Shown in pieces: positions 9,276 to 18,847 of a stretch of DNA of 64,000 nucleotides; position 1 is the stretch's first letter, and each line of letters starts with the position of its first letter. Under the pieces are notes generated by a model that saw only the letters and a list, made by a program, of their open reading frames with translations, did no database searches and was not told the origin of the DNA. The stretch is from the NCBI RefSeq assembly GCF_000685155.1, contig NZ_JMIY01000003.1:229575-293574 (forward strand), written 5' to 3'. The DNA comes from Candidatus Methanoperedens nitratireducens. GTDB lineage: Archaea > Halobacteriota > Methanosarcinia > Methanosarcinales > Methanoperedenaceae. Made by a program: the position numbers and the translations under genes.

Positions 9276-9349
9276 AACAACGAACTCAAAACGAACTTAA
9301 ACTAACTCATCAGCCCGAGTTCGTATCGAGTTCGTACCAGTTCGTTGTT
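9276..9349 (-). repeat. palindromic ACGAACT repeat, copy A (inverted)
   Basis: A 74-base imperfect palindrome: three ACGAACT-type heptamers on one arm face three AGTTCGT-type heptamers on the other, around a short CATCAGCCC centre. The heptamer blocks pair exactly or nearly so; the 3-4 base spacers between them do not. It is the reverse complement of copy C at 52493-52566 with few differences. Confidence 0.85.
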
Positions 9350-9481
9350 TATATTAGCTGAACCACATCCGAGTCTAAGATGCGATGTAAACACAGAGTG
9401 CTATGGATCTTACTCTGTGTCCTCTGCGCACTCTGTGGTTTATAAAGTCATTATAATATGGTATGCGGGAAACTATAAATC

Positions 9482-9602
9482 GCTATGCATCCGGCGTATT
9501 TCGCAAGGCTTTTATAGTTTCGAACTTATCTAGACACTGGAAGTGGGCTTGCTTAGAGATTATCTGGGCAGTTTCATGTATGTATTAGGGAGGGAGAATA
9601 TA
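9482..9602 (+). promoter_or_regulatory. promoter and leader of beta-helix gene 2 (duplicated unit)
   Basis: Counterpart of 7531-7652. TATA-like TTATAGTTT at 9512-9520, GGAAGTGGGCTTGCTTA starting at 9539, CATGTATGTATTAGGG and AGGGAGAATATA before ATG 9603. Conservation of TATA box, leader and ribosome binding site shows that the whole transcription unit was duplicated, not only the coding region. Confidence 0.6.
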
Positions 9603-11315
9603 ATGGCTAAGATTTTTGAAGGGCATACTGCCCTTGGAATAGGGATAGTGAATCTTGTAATCTTAATGCTGGCAGGCGTCAGCGGTGCAGCAGAAATAAG
9701 CTCCTGTACCACTATTTCCTCGCCAGGTGAGTATGTGCTCAACCGGAGCATAATAGACAGCGATGCTACAAGCTGCATTAATATCACCTCAAATGATGTT
9801 GTTTTTGACGGCGCGGGTCATACGATAGATGGAGATGGAACTGGGACTTATGGCGTGCATGTCTATAATCCAACAATAACAGTGCTGACAAATGTTACTG
9901 TTAAGAATTTGGTAGTAACGGACTGGGATGATGGCATCTTATACCATCAGGTAGCAGGTGGAAGCATCGCCAATAATACCGCAAACTCGAATGGCATTGG
10001 AATCAACTTAGAAGGTTCCAGTGGTAATATATTAACCAATAACACCGCAAACTCGAACAGCATTGGAATCAGTATCGGAGATTCCTGGAACAATGAATTA
10101 ATCAGTAACACCGCAAACTCGAATACAGTCTATGGAATCGGCTTGGGTGTCAGCCGCGGAAATATATTAACAGCTAACAATGTATACTCTAACAACATTG
10201 GAATTGGCATCGTAGCTGCAGATGGCAACAGATTAACAGGTAATAATGCAAACTCGAACAGCATTGGAATCAGCATCACCCATGATTCCACTGAGAACGA
10301 CCTAGTCAATAACAATGCAAGTTCGAACAGTGATACCGGGATCCTCCTTGTCGGCACATATAGGGTTGGTGATAATTTATTAATTAACAATAATGCAAAC
10401 TCGAACGGCTATGGATTCCGCATCGAAGGTTCCAATAACAATGAATTAATCAGTAACAATGCATATTCGAATCGTTATACTGGAATCTCGCTCTCGGGCG
10501 CAAGCAGCGCAAACACACTAACAGCTAACAATGTAAACTCGAACGGTTATACTGGAATCGAAATCCTCGATTCCGATGGCAACAGATTAACAGGTAATAA
10601 TGCAAACTCGAACAAGATTGGAATCAGCATTACCCATGGTGGAATTGATAACACCCTGATCAATAACAATGCAAGTTTGAACAGAGATACCGGCATCCTC
10701 CTCGCTAACGGCGCAGGGCCCGGGGTTAGTGATAATATATTATCTAACAATACTGCAAACTCGAACGGCTATGGATTCCGCCTCGAAGATTCCCATAAAA
10801 ATGTATTAGATAGTAACAGTGTAATCTCGAATACCATATATGGGATCTCTCTTATAAATTCCAATGATAACATCATCAACAACAACCACTTTGACAACAT
10901 CAACAACGCGTATGATGATGCATCATACGAATTCAACACATGGAATAGTACAAAAACTGCTGGAGTAAACATTATCGGCGGCCCTTATCTTGGAGGTAAT
11001 CACTGGTCTGATTATACCGGTGTTGATATAGATGGAGACGGTCTGGGAGATACGCTGCTTCCATACAATTCATCAGGAAATATACTAAATGGAGGAGATC
11101 ATTTACCATTAGTTACTCCCGTCTCGACAGTAACCCCAACTGTTACACCAACAGCAACTCCAACCGCCACACCAACAGTAACCCCAACTGCTACACCAAC
11201 AGTGACTCCAACACCTACCCAACCAATTTCTGTCCCGGAGTTCCCGATCAGTGTAGCATTCCCGGTTGCAGGTATACTGGGCATGGTGCTGTTGCTGGCC
11301 AGAGGAAGGGATTAA
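9603..11315 (+). CDS. secreted NosD-like beta-helix protein with PEF-CTERM tail (copy 2)
   Basis: A 570-residue paralog of the preceding gene. It shares the signal peptide region (LGIGIVNLVILMLAGVSGA), the ending YLGGNHWSDYTGVDIDGDGLGD, the threonine-proline linker and the VPEFPISVAFPVAGILG tail with RGRD. The N-terminal domain begins ISSCTTISSPGEYVLNRSI, unlike copy 1. The coils carry very regular NANSNSIGISI units. A block around 10161-10428 is repeated at about 10513-10782 with an offset near 354 bases, an internal expansion of 118 residues. ATG 9603 is preferred over the upstream frame because AGGGAG precedes it. Likely cell-surface; ligand unknown. Confidence 0.82.
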   Translation: MAKIFEGHTALGIGIVNLVILMLAGVSGAAEISSCTTISSPGEYVLNRSIIDSDATSCINITSNDVVFDGAGHTIDGDGTGTYGVHVYNPTITVLTNVTVKNLVVTDWDDGILYHQVAGGSIANNTANSNGIGINLEGSSGNILTNNTANSNSIGISIGDSWNNELISNTANSNTVYGIGLGVSRGNILTANNVYSNNIGIGIVAADGNRLTGNNANSNSIGISITHDSTENDLVNNNASSNSDTGILLVGTYRVGDNLLINNNANSNGYGFRIEGSNNNELISNNAYSNRYTGISLSGASSANTLTANNVNSNGYTGIEILDSDGNRLTGNNANSNKIGISITHGGIDNTLINNNASLNRDTGILLANGAGPGVSDNILSNNTANSNGYGFRLEDSHKNVLDSNSVISNTIYGISLINSNDNIINNNHFDNINNAYDDASYEFNTWNSTKTAGVNIIGGPYLGGNHWSDYTGVDIDGDGLGDTLLPYNSSGNILNGGDHLPLVTPVSTVTPTVTPTATPTATPTVTPTATPTVTPTPTQPISVPEFPISVAFPVAGILGMVLLLARGRD

Positions 11316-11338
11316 TCTTATCCCTTCTTTATTTTTAT

Positions 11339-12478
11339 CTATAGAATCGCTTCAATGCGCTGCAGGGCTTCCTTGATGCGCTCCTGGGACGTTGCGTATG
11401 ATATTCTTATAAAATCATTTCCGGCAGAGCCGAATGCTGAGCCGGGAGTAGCTGCAACAGATGCCCTGTTAAGTAGAAGTTCAGCTACCTCTTCTCCATT
11501 TCCATACTCGCTTACATCTGCAAAAGCATAGAAAGCGCCATCAGGACTGGTACATCTGATACCGAGTTCATTCAATCCTCTGATGAGCAAATCCCTTCTT
11601 GTCTTAAATTCTCTGACCATATCTGCAATACAGATCTGGTCGCCAATGAGAGCCGCCACACCTGCATACTGTACAAAAGAAGTAGCCTGGCTTACCGAGT
11701 GAGAGTGGAGTTTGAGCATCTGCTCATATATCTTCTTTGGTGCGCTCACATATCCAAGCCGCCATCCTGTCATTGCGTATGCCTTTGAGAAGCCATTCAC
11801 TGTGATTGTCAGACCCTGCATTCCGTCCATTGAACCGATGCTGATGTGTTCCCTATCATAGATTATCTTCTCATAGATCTCATCAGATAAGACCATGATA
11901 TTATTATCAACAGCAAGATCGGCAATCTCTTTTAATGTCTCTTTGCTGTATACACCGCCTGTTGGATTACATGGGCTGTTTACTACAATAAGTCTGGTTT
12001 TTTCAGTTATATATTCTCCAGGCTCCACAGGTCTAAAGCCATCATCCCGGGCGGTTGGTGCCCATACTGCTTTTGCGCCTGCAAGTTTCACGCATGGCTC
12101 ATAAGAGACCCATGCCGGATCAAACAGGATGGCCTCATCACCCTCATCAAGCACAGAGAGCATGACTTCAAATATGGCCTGTTTTGCTCCGGGAGTGACT
12201 ATTATACTGCCTGCCTGCGCATCGATATTATTCTCTTTCTTTAATTTCTCTGCTATTGCCCGCCGCAGCTCCGGGATTCCGGGTGAGGGCGTGTAATGTG
12301 TCTCGCCCCGGTCAAGAGATGCCTTTGCTGCATCGATAATATGCCCGGGTGTAGTAAAATCCGGCTCACCCAGACTGAAGCTTATTATGTCCTTGCCCTG
12401 GCTTTTTAATTCACTTGCAAGATTTGATATCCTGAGCGTTGTCGATTCTGTAATATTTTGCAGTCGTTTTGCAGTCAT
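11339..12478 (-). CDS. class I/II PLP-dependent aminotransferase (AspC family)
   Basis: A 379-residue fold-type I aminotransferase of the aspartate/aromatic subgroup. Family segments are SFSLGEPDFTTP, YTPSPGIPELRRAIAEKL, TPGAKQAIFEV, NSPCNPTGGVYS, SDEIYEKIIYD, the PLP lysine motif NGFSKAYAMTGWRLGY and the C-terminal arginine region FIRISYA. The length is normal. The amino donor cannot be fixed from sequence. It is single, converging on beta-helix copy 2 and separated from tfuA by 81 bases. Confidence 0.9.
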   Translation of the reverse strand: MTAKRLQNITESTTLRISNLASELKSQGKDIISFSLGEPDFTTPGHIIDAAKASLDRGETHYTPSPGIPELRRAIAEKLKKENNIDAQAGSIIVTPGAKQAIFEVMLSVLDEGDEAILFDPAWVSYEPCVKLAGAKAVWAPTARDDGFRPVEPGEYITEKTRLIVVNSPCNPTGGVYSKETLKEIADLAVDNNIMVLSDEIYEKIIYDREHISIGSMDGMQGLTITVNGFSKAYAMTGWRLGYVSAPKKIYEQMLKLHSHSVSQATSFVQYAGVAALIGDQICIADMVREFKTRRDLLIRGLNELGIRCTSPDGAFYAFADVSEYGNGEEVAELLLNRASVAATPGSAFGSAGNDFIRISYATSQERIKEALQRIEAIL

Positions 12479-12559
12479 AGAGTACAGCCAAAGACTCTTT
12501 TCTGATATTTAAGCCATTCCAAACTTGAGAACAAATGCGTAAGTACTAATATTTCAAAA

Positions 12560-13207
12560 TCAGCGACTGATCTCTTTTATCTTTTCAAGCACCAGAACAG
12601 CATCTTCCCGCTTTACATCCACCTCATGTCTCTTGAAAAAATCAAGCAGCTTCTCCTTATCTGAATCCTCGATAATCCCCTCTTTGAGCGATCCTGTGAT
12701 TATATTCTGGTAACTTCTTTCAGGGTAGAATATTTTTCTGGCTATACCTATGATAGATGCAGCCTGTTCCCCGGTCAAAATTCCAGCATCATGTGCTGCT
12801 TTAACTGTCAGTCTGATGTTTACAAGCGGGACTGAGAGCGCTTCCATCGTTTCCGCATTAAAAGTTACTGCGACCTCATCATCGGATTCTATGATGCCGC
12901 TCCTGTACATCTCGTATATCCTGCCAGCACCGACCATGCCATAGGATTCAAGCTCAGATGCACGAAGCGCCCCCATACTTGCTCCGCCTACCACTGTTAT
13001 ACCGCTCCTCAGCGCTTCTATTATTTCCCGATGTGCTACCGCCGCGCTGTCAAAGAAAACCCCATCGATAATACCGATTATATCTGGCGAGGACCTGATA
13101 ATCCTTCTGATATCATCACGCTTCACCGGGGGGCGGTAATCTGCATCCAGAATCTTTTTTGCGTCGCTGTAGCTTATACTCGTGCCCGTGTACACCACGA
13201 TTCTCAT
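12560..13207 (-). CDS. tfuA: TfuA-like protein, partner of YcaO in McrA thioamidation
   Basis: A 215-residue TfuA-core protein (YTGTSISYSDAKKIL, DGVFFDSAAVAHREI, GGASMGALRASEL). In methanogens the TfuA-YcaO pair is required for thioglycine in the alpha subunit of methyl-CoM reductase; TfuA is thought to supply or activate sulfide for YcaO. The ATG overlaps the ycaO stop by four bases, so the pair is translationally coupled. This pair is indirect evidence that the genome encodes MCR. Confidence 0.92.
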   Translation of the reverse strand: MRIVVYTGTSISYSDAKKILDADYRPPVKRDDIRRIIRSSPDIIGIIDGVFFDSAAVAHREIIEALRSGITVVGGASMGALRASELESYGMVGAGRIYEMYRSGIIESDDEVAVTFNAETMEALSVPLVNIRLTVKAAHDAGILTGEQAASIIGIARKIFYPERSYQNIITGSLKEGIIEDSDKEKLLDFFKRHEVDVKREDAVLVLEKIKEISR

Positions 13208-14448
13208 CTTGACACTCTCTTCTTTTTCTTGATGCGCTCTCCTTTTCTCTCACGATCAAGCGTATAGAGTTCAAACATGGGGATTATTGCCCTTATCACC
13301 GGTATATCCACACCCCTTGACAGGTCAACGATTATTGCCCCGTCTGCAGTACCCTCAAGTTTCTCAATCACAGTGCTGATGTTAGCAGCAGGCGTATTGC
13401 TTGAGCTGTCCACAAGTTCATCCATTTGTACTTGCTCTAAATCGACTGAATCATCAAGCCAGTAGCTGTTTAACTTTCTCATATGGTCGTAGCCGAAGGT
13501 TCGCACAACTCGCTCCCTGTCTGTATCCTCGCGTGCACCGTGTATCTGGACAACCCGGCTCTGGGCTGCCTCTGTAAGCGCCCTTGTTACAGCTATCTCA
13601 GGCTGCAGGTGTGCCCCGGCTCCCATGACCAGCAGGGCCGGGTCTTTTAGAACATTATCATCAAGCGCCACAACGACTGTGGGGATATCCACATCTGATT
13701 CAAGCAGCCAGAGCTTTACTCCGATTCCTGCCTCTTCCATCCGCCTCTTTAACTCGTAATTTAAGCCGTCGTTATCTGAGAGTATTATTTCCTTGCCAGG
13801 ATTCCGTGTGAACTCGGCAATACTGAGGGCATCCCGTTCTATAACCTCAAGCAGACCGTGCAGCACTGCCTCTTCAATCGTATTTCCGGATGCAAGGCCG
13901 TTGGTATTGCTCCTGAAGATCTGGTCTCCACTTGCGGGATTATATGGATGGAATACAGCATTGGAAGGCACGAATACCTCAATATCGTTCATAATATCAT
14001 ATCCCATGATCCACTCAAGGCGTGTTAATTCAGAGAGTGGCCGGGGCAGGAGAAGGGCATCAGGGTATAGAGCAGGGTAGTTCTCGCTGAGGGATTCATA
14101 GGTATCAACCACCTTATCCGTATTTAAATCAATACCGCTCAGGTTGATGCTGACCTCGGGCTGCTCTGCAAGGCAGCGCTCAAAACTCTCCATTATCGCA
14201 GAGATCCTTGCATTGGTCTCGGTTGCCCCTTTTCCTGAGTATATGGATATGGCACCAGCCGCCGCGCTTGGCCTGATGGCAGAGAATACCGGGATGCCAA
14301 CACGGTCAAGATCTGTGATATTGGCGATACGGGTCACACCTATTTTAGGAAGAAGCCTGGTTGTATTCTCAAGCGTGGTCTCAGGAGGCAGTACACGCTG
14401 CGTGCCTTCAATATACCTGATATTCGGGTCTATGGTTATTTTGCTCAT
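13204..14448 (-). CDS. ycaO: YcaO cyclodehydratase-type enzyme (McrA thioglycine formation)
   Basis: A 414-residue YcaO-domain enzyme that activates a backbone amide with ATP so that sulfide can replace oxygen. The ATP-binding signatures are present: ISAIMESFERC, GLLEVIERDALSIAEF and the glutamine/arginine-rich LTEAAQSRVVQIHGAREDTDRERV. The tail is basic (GERIKKKKRVSR) rather than proline-rich, as expected for TfuA-partnered members. First gene of the ycaO-tfuA operon. Its promoter region is shared with the divergent FwdC-like gene. No clear ribosome binding site precedes the start. Confidence 0.93.
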   Translation of the reverse strand: MSKITIDPNIRYIEGTQRVLPPETTLENTTRLLPKIGVTRIANITDLDRVGIPVFSAIRPSAAAGAISIYSGKGATETNARISAIMESFERCLAEQPEVSINLSGIDLNTDKVVDTYESLSENYPALYPDALLLPRPLSELTRLEWIMGYDIMNDIEVFVPSNAVFHPYNPASGDQIFRSNTNGLASGNTIEEAVLHGLLEVIERDALSIAEFTRNPGKEIILSDNDGLNYELKRRMEEAGIGVKLWLLESDVDIPTVVVALDDNVLKDPALLVMGAGAHLQPEIAVTRALTEAAQSRVVQIHGAREDTDRERVVRTFGYDHMRKLNSYWLDDSVDLEQVQMDELVDSSSNTPAANISTVIEKLEGTADGAIIVDLSRGVDIPVIRAIIPMFELYTLDRERKGERIKKKKRVSR

Positions 14449-14516
14449 TGTTTTGGCATTCTTATTGGGTAAGGGTTATATATCTTGCGATAACGAATAG
14501 TCGAGGTGAGGTAGTT
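14449..14516. promoter_or_regulatory. bidirectional promoter ycaO / FwdC-like paralog 2
   Basis: Only 68 bases separate the two divergent start codons. GGGTTATATATCTTGCG (about 14473-14489) contains a near-symmetric TATATA that could be used in both directions. GAGGTGAG (14503-14510) is the ribosome binding site of the rightward gene. The compact layout suggests co-regulation. Confidence 0.5.
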
Positions 14517-15482
14517 ATGGAGCTTGAACTGACCGACAGGGTAGATAACCTGTGCGATTATACATATAATTTCACATGGCAGAACAGTAATCTTAGCCCT
14601 GAGAGCGTCATCCCTTCTCAAAAGGGTACGAATTACACTTTCAAAGATCTTGTGGATGAGTTAAGGAAGGGCAAAGAAGTGAGGATTACAGGAGATGTGG
14701 GGAATAGACTCGCGTACAGCCTTGGTGTTGACCTGAAGCATTTTGGAGGAACGGGAGCGCCTGAGAGAGCAGGAGTGCTCTATGTCGATGGAGATGTCTC
14801 TTCCGAGATGGGAATGGGCATGGTCTCAGGCACGGTCTATATTAAAGGCAGAGTAGAGGAACCAATCGGAAATGTGGTTGAGGTTGTATCCGATGAGACG
14901 GGTTACCATAAGTTCAGGTCTATAACCGAGGTCCTGTGCAGGGGATCGGGGAAAGATATCCTTATTAAAAATAAATACCATGATCGAAAAAGGCACCTTG
15001 TACTGGATGACGGCATACTCCGCGGAACAGTGGCCGCGCGATGCAGTTGCGAAGCCCTTGTCACAATAGAAGGAGATGCCTGCAACGGTACAGGACTGTT
15101 GATGCAGAAAGGTACAGTACATATCGAGGGAGATGCAGGGATGAATACAGGCGCACACCTTGACGGCGGGGTTGTTGTTGTTGAGGGCACGGCAGGTGAG
15201 TTCGCAGGCGCATACATGAAAAAAGGCACGCTGATACTAGAAGATGCTAAAGGATTCGCGGGCGCAAATCTGAGCGATGGGGTGATCTTTGCAAGGAAGA
15301 AGATAAAAACCGCGCCTCCTGTTGAGGAGCTTACGATATCGCAGGATGATGCCAGCCTGATAAGGAAATACCTTGGTCTGGGCCACATCGAGGCAATGAG
15401 CTATCATAAATACGGGATAATGAGGGAGAGGCTTGTGCGCATGAGGGATGGATCTGTGGTGGTGAGGAGGGTGGGGGAGTAG
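14517..15482 (+). CDS. stand-alone FwdC-like / GXGXG beta-helix protein (paralog 2)
   Basis: A 321-residue paralog of the gene at 2182. The N-terminal block NLCDYTYNFTWQ, EVVSDETGYHKFRSIT and the GXGXG coils (EGDACNGTG, EGDAGMNTG, AGEFAGAYMKKG, KGFAGANLSDG) line up along their whole length, followed by LGLGHIEAMSYHKYG and a short basic tail absent from paralog 1. FwdC and the GltB C-terminal domain use this fold as a rigid scaffold. No catalytic partner is adjacent, but it is divergent from ycaO-tfuA. ATG 14517 with GAGGTGAG upstream is preferred to the longer frame that overlaps ycaO. Function unknown. Confidence 0.75.
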   Translation: MELELTDRVDNLCDYTYNFTWQNSNLSPESVIPSQKGTNYTFKDLVDELRKGKEVRITGDVGNRLAYSLGVDLKHFGGTGAPERAGVLYVDGDVSSEMGMGMVSGTVYIKGRVEEPIGNVVEVVSDETGYHKFRSITEVLCRGSGKDILIKNKYHDRKRHLVLDDGILRGTVAARCSCEALVTIEGDACNGTGLLMQKGTVHIEGDAGMNTGAHLDGGVVVVEGTAGEFAGAYMKKGTLILEDAKGFAGANLSDGVIFARKKIKTAPPVEELTISQDDASLIRKYLGLGHIEAMSYHKYGIMRERLVRMRDGSVVVRRVGE

Positions 15483-15758
15483 TATTCCAAACGGCTATAA
15501 GCGAGAGAATTCTAAAATTAAGGAAGCCATGTGCAATAGATATATACTAGAAAAATGATAGGAGGGTAGTGGACAGGTGGGGATTATGGTGGTGCGAAAA
15601 AAGTTTATATTACTGCCCACTACAGTTCGTACATATGCGAATGAAGTATTTATAGTTATGGGTGCATGTCGATTCTGGTTCTCCGGGTTCAAATAAAGAA
15701 GAAATATAAGCGATAGATTAAAGTCAGTAACTGATAATTAGACTCAAAATGCCTCAGA
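15483..15758. other. spacer upstream of tRNA-Arg
   Basis: No gene is supported; a 65-codon minus-strand frame here has no family features. GAAATATAAGCG (about 15700-15711) and CTGATAATTAG (about 15731-15741) are TATA-like. The second lies about 25 bases upstream of the tRNA 5' end and is the better promoter candidate. Confidence 0.4.
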
Positions 15759-15849
15759 GGGCGCGTGGCCTAGTCCGGATATGGCGGCAGCCTCCTACTG
15801 TTTCCCAGGAGAAAGCTGTAGGTCGGGGGTTCGAATCCCTCCGCGCCCG
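15759..15849 (+). tRNA. tRNA-Arg(CCU) with a 16-base intron
   Basis: Acceptor stem GGGCGCG/CGCGCCC is perfect. The D arm has A14, G18G19 and A21 in place. Anticodon stem is GCAGC/GCTGT, variable region AGGTC, T arm GGGGG-TTCGAAT-CCCTC, discriminator G73; CCA is not encoded. The anticodon loop is 23 bases. Removing 15798-15813 leaves the standard seven-base loop CTCCTAA with anticodon CCT at 15794-15796. TCCT (33-36) can pair with AGGA inside the intron, giving the four-base central helix expected for splicing after position 37. The inner helix would be minimal, so the motif is a relaxed bulge-helix-bulge. The matching endonuclease is at 3834-4889. Confidence 0.9.
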
Positions 15850-15901
15850 TATATCATAAATAAACAGGGTAAAAATATAAAGAACCTATACTTAACTATA
15901 A

Positions 15902-17229
<1,328 letters not shown>

Positions 17230-17324
17230 GAGAAGGGTATTATTCTGTAATTTACTTAAAGTCTTGTAAACACCGGACACCGGACAACGAAAAACGCAAA
17301 TATTATAAAAGAAGTTAAGACCGC

Positions 17325-18368
17325 ATGGAACAGACCCTGGAAGGGACCATAATCTGCGGCGATGAATTTGAGCCTGTTGATGGTTATATCACTATAGAGG
17401 ACGGCGTAATAAAAGATATCGAAGAGCGCGCAATCACCTCAGATACCATAATCGCACCCTGTTTTGTGAATGCGCATACGCATATAGGCGACTCTGTGAT
17501 AAAAGACCCGCCATACCTGCCGCTTCCTGAACTCGTGCAGCCTCCTGATGGATTAAAACACAGGGTGCTGCAGGATACACCATATAAAGACCTGGTCATC
17601 TCTATGAGGGCTTGCATTGACGATATGATAAGAACCGGCGTATGCGCTTTTGCAGATTTTCGCGAAGGCGGGCTAACTGGTGTCCTGGCGCTCAGGGATG
17701 CGATTGGATCCAGTGATAAGATTGAGGTAAAGATTTTCGGAAGACCTTCTGATAAGGATATGAGCTACCTTGACCTGTGCGATGGAACAGGACTGAGCAG
17801 CACCAGTGATCTGGAGATCGGTTCCATAAGGGATATTATCAGGCAGACAAGAGCAAAAAGAAAAAAATTTGCCATCCATGCAGGTGAGAGGAATTCATCA
17901 GATATATCTCCTGCTCTTGAGCTTGAACCTGATTTTTTGATTCATCTCACCCATGCACAAAATAAAGATATCAAATCCATCTCAGAAGCCGATATACCCG
18001 CTGTCGTCTGTCTGCGCTCAAATTTCCTGACCGGTTCAGGAGCCCCGCCAGTAAAAAAAATGCTTGATGAGGGCATCCTCGTTGCAGCCGGGACTGATAA
18101 CGTAATGCTCAATTCTGTTAACATGTTCTCTGAGATGGAGTTCCTCGCCAAAACGCATATTTATGATGACAGACAAGTATTTAAGCTGTGCACGCTAAAT
18201 GGAGCAAAAATACTAGGGCTCGATAAAGAACTAGGCTCGATTAGAAAGGGGAAAAAAGCAAGGCTTATGATCCTGACTAAAAAATCAAGTAATATGCGGG
18301 GTACAAGGAATCCATTAGGCAGTTTGGTGAGGCGTGCAAGGCCGGATGATATTATCGGGATAATCTAA
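17325..18368 (+). CDS. amidohydrolase-family protein (COG0402-type)
   Basis: A 347-residue metal-dependent hydrolase with the first metal motif NAHTHIGDS, KFAIHAGERN, HLTHAQ and the distal GTDNVMLN aspartate motif. It ends with the GAKILGLDKELGSIRKGKKARL segment of dihydroorotase/cytosine-deaminase-like enzymes. At 347 residues it is shorter than MtaD/SsnA-type deaminases (about 430). Substrate unknown. Immediately upstream of uspA with 20 bases between. Confidence 0.82.
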   Translation: MEQTLEGTIICGDEFEPVDGYITIEDGVIKDIEERAITSDTIIAPCFVNAHTHIGDSVIKDPPYLPLPELVQPPDGLKHRVLQDTPYKDLVISMRACIDDMIRTGVCAFADFREGGLTGVLALRDAIGSSDKIEVKIFGRPSDKDMSYLDLCDGTGLSSTSDLEIGSIRDIIRQTRAKRKKFAIHAGERNSSDISPALELEPDFLIHLTHAQNKDIKSISEADIPAVVCLRSNFLTGSGAPPVKKMLDEGILVAAGTDNVMLNSVNMFSEMEFLAKTHIYDDRQVFKLCTLNGAKILGLDKELGSIRKGKKARLMILTKKSSNMRGTRNPLGSLVRRARPDDIIGII

Positions 18369-18388
18369 AATATGGGAGGAGAGAACAT

Positions 18389-18841
18389 ATGGCAAGTAAA
18401 TTATACAAAAAAATATTGATCGCAACAGATGGCTCAGAACATACAAAAAGAGCGATTGATTACGGAATAGAGACGGCAAAGAGTACTGGGGCAAAGCTAT
18501 ATGCTATCTATGTGATTGATACTGCAGCATTTGCTTCAGTCCCGATGAACGCAGCATGGGAGAGCATGTACGGACTTTTAAGACAGGAGGGCGATGAGGC
18601 TACAAGGTATGTGGCTGAGAGGGCACAGGATGAGGGTCTGGAAGTTGAGAGACTTACAGTTGAGGGAAATCCTGCTGAGGAAATAATTAAGTATGCTGAG
18701 AAGAACTCGGTAGATCTTATAGTGATGGGAACACTGGGAAAAAGCGGTCTTGACAGGTTCTTACTGGGAAGTATTGCCGAGAAAGTAGTGCGCAGCTCGA
18801 AAATACCTGTACTTATAGTTCGTGGAAAAGGTGGCAGGTGA
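18389..18841 (+). CDS. universal stress protein UspA family
   Basis: A 150-residue single UspA domain beginning KKILIATDGSEHTKRAIDY and ending with the ATP-binding signature GTLGKSGLDRFLLGSIAEKVV. Seven bases upstream of the CBS-domain gene, so the two probably form an operon; both bind adenine nucleotides in other organisms. GGGAGGAGA precedes the start. Confidence 0.93.
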   Translation: MASKLYKKILIATDGSEHTKRAIDYGIETAKSTGAKLYAIYVIDTAAFASVPMNAAWESMYGLLRQEGDEATRYVAERAQDEGLEVERLTVEGNPAEEIIKYAEKNSVDLIVMGTLGKSGLDRFLLGSIAEKVVRSSKIPVLIVRGKGGR

Positions 18842-18847
18842 TATATA

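Larger units (their letters stand above)
9240..9602. repeat. 363-base intergenic region holding the palindromic repeat, copy A
   Basis: Begins with the T-rich CTTATCCCTTCTTTT that also follows the second beta-helix gene, so it is a likely shared terminator. The palindrome AACAACGAACT...AGTTCGTTGTT occupies 9276-9349. Its right flank (9350-9441) contains AACCACATCCGAGTCTAAGA and two CACAGAG/CTCTGTG blocks. These reappear in inverted orientation at 52389-52492. From 9482 on it becomes the duplicated promoter of the next gene. No gene is supported here. Confidence 0.7.

Noticed and set aside
10000-10850. CRISPR-like array from regularly spaced AATGCAAACTCGAAC repeats
   Set aside because: The repeats are in frame, encode NANSN beta-helix turns, vary at wobble positions and lie inside a gene with a signal peptide and PEF-CTERM tail.
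15495-15692. 65-codon minus-strand frame upstream of the tRNA
   Set aside because: No ribosome binding site, no family match and it overlaps likely promoter sequence.
15759-15849. A type II tRNA (Leu or Ser) with a long variable arm
   Set aside because: The bases between stems fit a standard five-base variable region (AGGTC) and a perfect anticodon stem; the extra bases are in the anticodon loop, so an intron in tRNA-Arg is the better reading.
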